Part shown: positions 6,536 through 7,973 of the stretch, in pieces | Position numbering within the stretch: position 1 is the first letter of the stretch | How the letters are laid out: every line of letters begins with the position of its first letter | Assembly: GCA_947313765.1 (NCBI GenBank) | Contig: CAMZNQ010000042.1 | Coordinates: 1 to 7,973, forward strand | Length of the DNA stretch: 7,973 nucleotides | Reading direction: 5' to 3' | Source of the DNA: an uncultured Sulfurovum sp. | GTDB taxonomy: Bacteria; Campylobacterota; Campylobacteria; Campylobacterales; Sulfurovaceae | Position numbers and translations under genes: made by a program | Notes under the pieces: model-generated | Told to the model about the DNA's origin: nothing | What the model saw: the letters and a program-made list of their open reading frames with translations, nothing else | Database searches by the model: none

Positions 6536-7904
6536 TCTGTTTCAAAAAATCGGCAAAGCCCTCATGACCCCCATTGCTGTTTTACCCATTGCAGCCATAC
6601 TCTTACGTTTAGGTTTTGGAGACATCCCTTACATTGACGGACAAATCGCCAACATCATGAAAGTAGCAGGAGATGCTATCTTCTCTAACCTAGACATGCT
6701 TTTTGCTGTAGGTATTGCTTATGGATTAGCTAAAAATAATGATGGAGCAGCAGCCCTTGCAGGGGCTGTAGGCTTACTCATTGCCAAAGCTGTCTACTTA
6801 GAAATCGACAAAGAGCTAAATTTAGGGGTCTTCATCGGTATCATCATCGGTGTCTTGGCAGGAACACTCTACAACCGTTTTCACACTGTTAAACCTCCAG
6901 AGTTTCTAGGCTTCTTTGGAGGCAAACGTTTTGTTCCCATCATCACAGCGTTAAGTGCCATTTTGGTTGGTGTTTTAGCAGGTCACTTTTGGCACTATGC
7001 TCAAAGTGGTATTGATGCTTTTTCAAATACCATCATTGGACTCGATGAGTTTGGCTCTTTTCTCTACGGAACACTTAACCGTCTGCTCATTCCCTTAGGA
7101 CTTCACCACATCTTAAACTCTGTTTTTCTCTTCCAAGTGGGCGAATACCACTACGTTAAAGAGGGAGCAGAGTTAGTAGCCAACGGCGACCTACACCGTT
7201 TCTTTGCAGGTGACCCCAAAGCAGGAATTTACATGGCAGGGTTTTACGTTACCATGATGTTTGGCTTACCTGCTATGGCATTAGCTATCTACGCTACCAC
7301 CGAAAAAGCACAAAAGAGAAAAGCAGGAGCTATTTTATTTGGTGTCGCTCTTACTTCATTTTTAACAGGCATCACTGAACCTTTAGAGTTCCTATTTCTG
7401 TTCATTGCCCCTCTACTCTTTCTGCTTCATGCCCTACTCACAGGTTTAGCTGTAGCAATGGCTCACTTTATGGACATTCACCACGGTTACGGTTTTTCAG
7501 CAGGGTTCATTGACTATGTTATTAATTATAAACTTGCCAAAAACCCCCTACTCATTCTACCTCTTGGTTTGGCTTTTGGAGCTATCTATTTTGTACTCTC
7601 TTACTACACCATCAAAATTTGTAACTACAAAATATTTTCCAATGATGAAGCAGAAGAACAAGCAGAGAGTTCAAATGAAGCCTTAGCATTCATAGATGCG
7701 TTAGGAGGAAAAGAGAATATTATCTCTACTGATGCGTGTATAACAAGATTGCGTATGGAGGTTAAAAACTCTCAAAATTTAGACAAAGAAGCCTTTTTAA
7801 AGCTTGGAGCAAAAGGGGTCATCATGCCCAATGAGACCACCGTTCAAGTGGTTTTAGGAACACGAGCCGAAGGGGTAGCAGAGCTTATTAAAAAAGCCCT
7901 GTAG
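6528..7904 (+). CDS. nagE: PTS N-acetylglucosamine-type permease, EIICB (NagE-like, no IIA)
   Basis: This is the membrane permease that imports and phosphorylates a sugar, most likely N-acetylglucosamine to GlcNAc-6-phosphate. Residues 1-365 form the polytopic IIC domain of the glucose superfamily. It resembles E. coli NagE along its length, with FFGGKRFVP (129-137), LNRLLIPLGLHHILN (183-197), DLHRFFAGDPKAG (221-233), MMFGLPAMALA (243-253) and GITEPLEFLF (281-290), where Glu284 sits in the substrate-binding motif. A short acidic linker (372-384) leads to IIB (385-458) with phospho-acceptor Cys404 in DACITRLRM. E. coli NagE has about 648 residues because a IIA domain follows, whereas here the gene stops right after IIB. 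A glucose-type substrate is possible, but the NagE match is closer. ATG at 6528 overlaps the HPr-EI stop (ATGTTTAA), suggesting coupling. Codons differ from the upstream gene: CCC is used for 7 of 14 prolines against 2 of 25 there. Confidence 0.93.
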   Translation: MFNLFQKIGKALMTPIAVLPIAAILLRLGFGDIPYIDGQIANIMKVAGDAIFSNLDMLFAVGIAYGLAKNNDGAAALAGAVGLLIAKAVYLEIDKELNLGVFIGIIIGVLAGTLYNRFHTVKPPEFLGFFGGKRFVPIITALSAILVGVLAGHFWHYAQSGIDAFSNTIIGLDEFGSFLYGTLNRLLIPLGLHHILNSVFLFQVGEYHYVKEGAELVANGDLHRFFAGDPKAGIYMAGFYVTMMFGLPAMALAIYATTEKAQKRKAGAILFGVALTSFLTGITEPLEFLFLFIAPLLFLLHALLTGLAVAMAHFMDIHHGYGFSAGFIDYVINYKLAKNPLLILPLGLAFGAIYFVLSYYTIKICNYKIFSNDEAEEQAESSNEALAFIDALGGKENIISTDACITRLRMEVKNSQNLDKEAFLKLGAKGVIMPNETTVQVVLGTRAEGVAELIKKAL

Positions 7905-7926
7905 GTCGGGGTATCCTCACCCCGAC
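7901..7926 (+). repeat. GTAG-headed GC-rich palindrome, REP-like
   Basis: GTAG (7901-7904, of which TAG is the nagE stop codon) is followed by arms GTCGGGGT (7905-7912) and ACCCCGAC (7919-7926), a perfect 8-bp stem with a 6-nt loop. The GTAG head and GC-rich stem fit the form of REP sequences mobilised by RAYT (Y1/TnpA-REP) transposases. They stand out sharply from the A/T-rich DNA around them. It could also stabilise the 3' end of the mRNA or weaken transcription, but no T-run follows the stem, so it is not a canonical intrinsic terminator. A single copy is visible, so REP identity rests on form alone. Confidence 0.5.
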
Positions 7927-7927
7927 A

Positions 7928-7967
7928 ATTTAAATTTGAAATCATACAAATTTTAAATCATATGATT
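7928..7967. repeat. AT-rich inverted and direct repeats at the right edge
   Basis: AAATTTG (7932-7938) pairs with CAAATTT (7947-7953) around an 8-nt loop, and the pairing extends outward if one T is bulged. AAATCATA occurs at 7939-7946 and again at 7955-7962. The second copy runs into the palindrome AATCATATGATT (7956-7967). These could be an operator or promoter of the next gene, or chance in A/T-rich DNA. No gene is visible in 7905-7973. Confidence 0.3.
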
Positions 7968-7973
7968 CTTTTG

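Noticed and set aside
2586..7904. A functional GlcNAc link between lpxC and nagE
   Set aside because: LpxC acts on an acylated UDP-GlcNAc in lipid A synthesis. It lies on the other strand in a conserved core operon, so closeness to nagE is most likely coincidence.
7905..7926. Canonical Rho-independent terminator after nagE
   Set aside because: The stem is strong, but it is followed by AATTTAAATTT rather than a T-run. Termination there is possible but not shown by sequence.

Overview
The window looks like a chromosomal piece from a Campylobacterota (epsilonproteobacterial) genome. The DNA is strongly AT-rich. The minus-strand order lpxC, tsaB-like, thrB, ylxR, infB matches, from memory, the arrangement in Campylobacter jejuni (the Cj0132 to Cj0136 neighbourhood). 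No rRNA, tRNA, CRISPR array, insertion sequence or integrase was seen.

Left part (1-3470, all minus strand): a tightly packed housekeeping operon read from right to left. LpxC makes the committed step of lipid A synthesis. A short, divergent TsaB-like protein is probably the scaffold for the tRNA t6A modification. ThrB is homoserine kinase. YlxR is a small RNA-binding/ribosome-associated family protein. The last gene is the N-terminal third of translation initiation factor IF-2, which runs off the left edge. Genes overlap or are separated by at most 50 nt, and the only convincing promoter lies upstream of lpxC.

Middle (3471-4675): an AT-rich divergent intergenic region, then on the plus strand a fused MsrB-MsrA methionine sulfoxide reductase. 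It is followed by a 98-nt gap with an 11-bp inverted repeat that sits on a consensus -10 box ahead of the next operon.

Right part (4676-7904, plus strand): a two-gene phosphotransferase-system (PTS) operon. The first gene is an HPr-Enzyme I fusion. The second, overlapping it by 8 nt, is a NagE-like N-acetylglucosamine permease with IIC and IIB domains. All the usual phosphorylation residues are visible (HPr His28, EI His280, IIB Cys404). Neither protein contains a IIA domain, and there is none elsewhere in the window, so the relay PEP > EI > HPr > (IIA) > IIB > sugar has a missing link that must be encoded elsewhere or be unusual. Sugar PTS is not typical of this phylum, and nagE uses codons differently from its partner gene, so acquisition by transfer is plausible. 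Immediately at the nagE stop codon is a GC-rich GTAG-headed palindrome resembling a REP element. The last about 45 nt hold only AT-rich repeats.

The most interesting unit is the PTS operon: fused general components, missing IIA, upstream inverted repeat and REP-like tail. The other genes look ordinary for the lineage.
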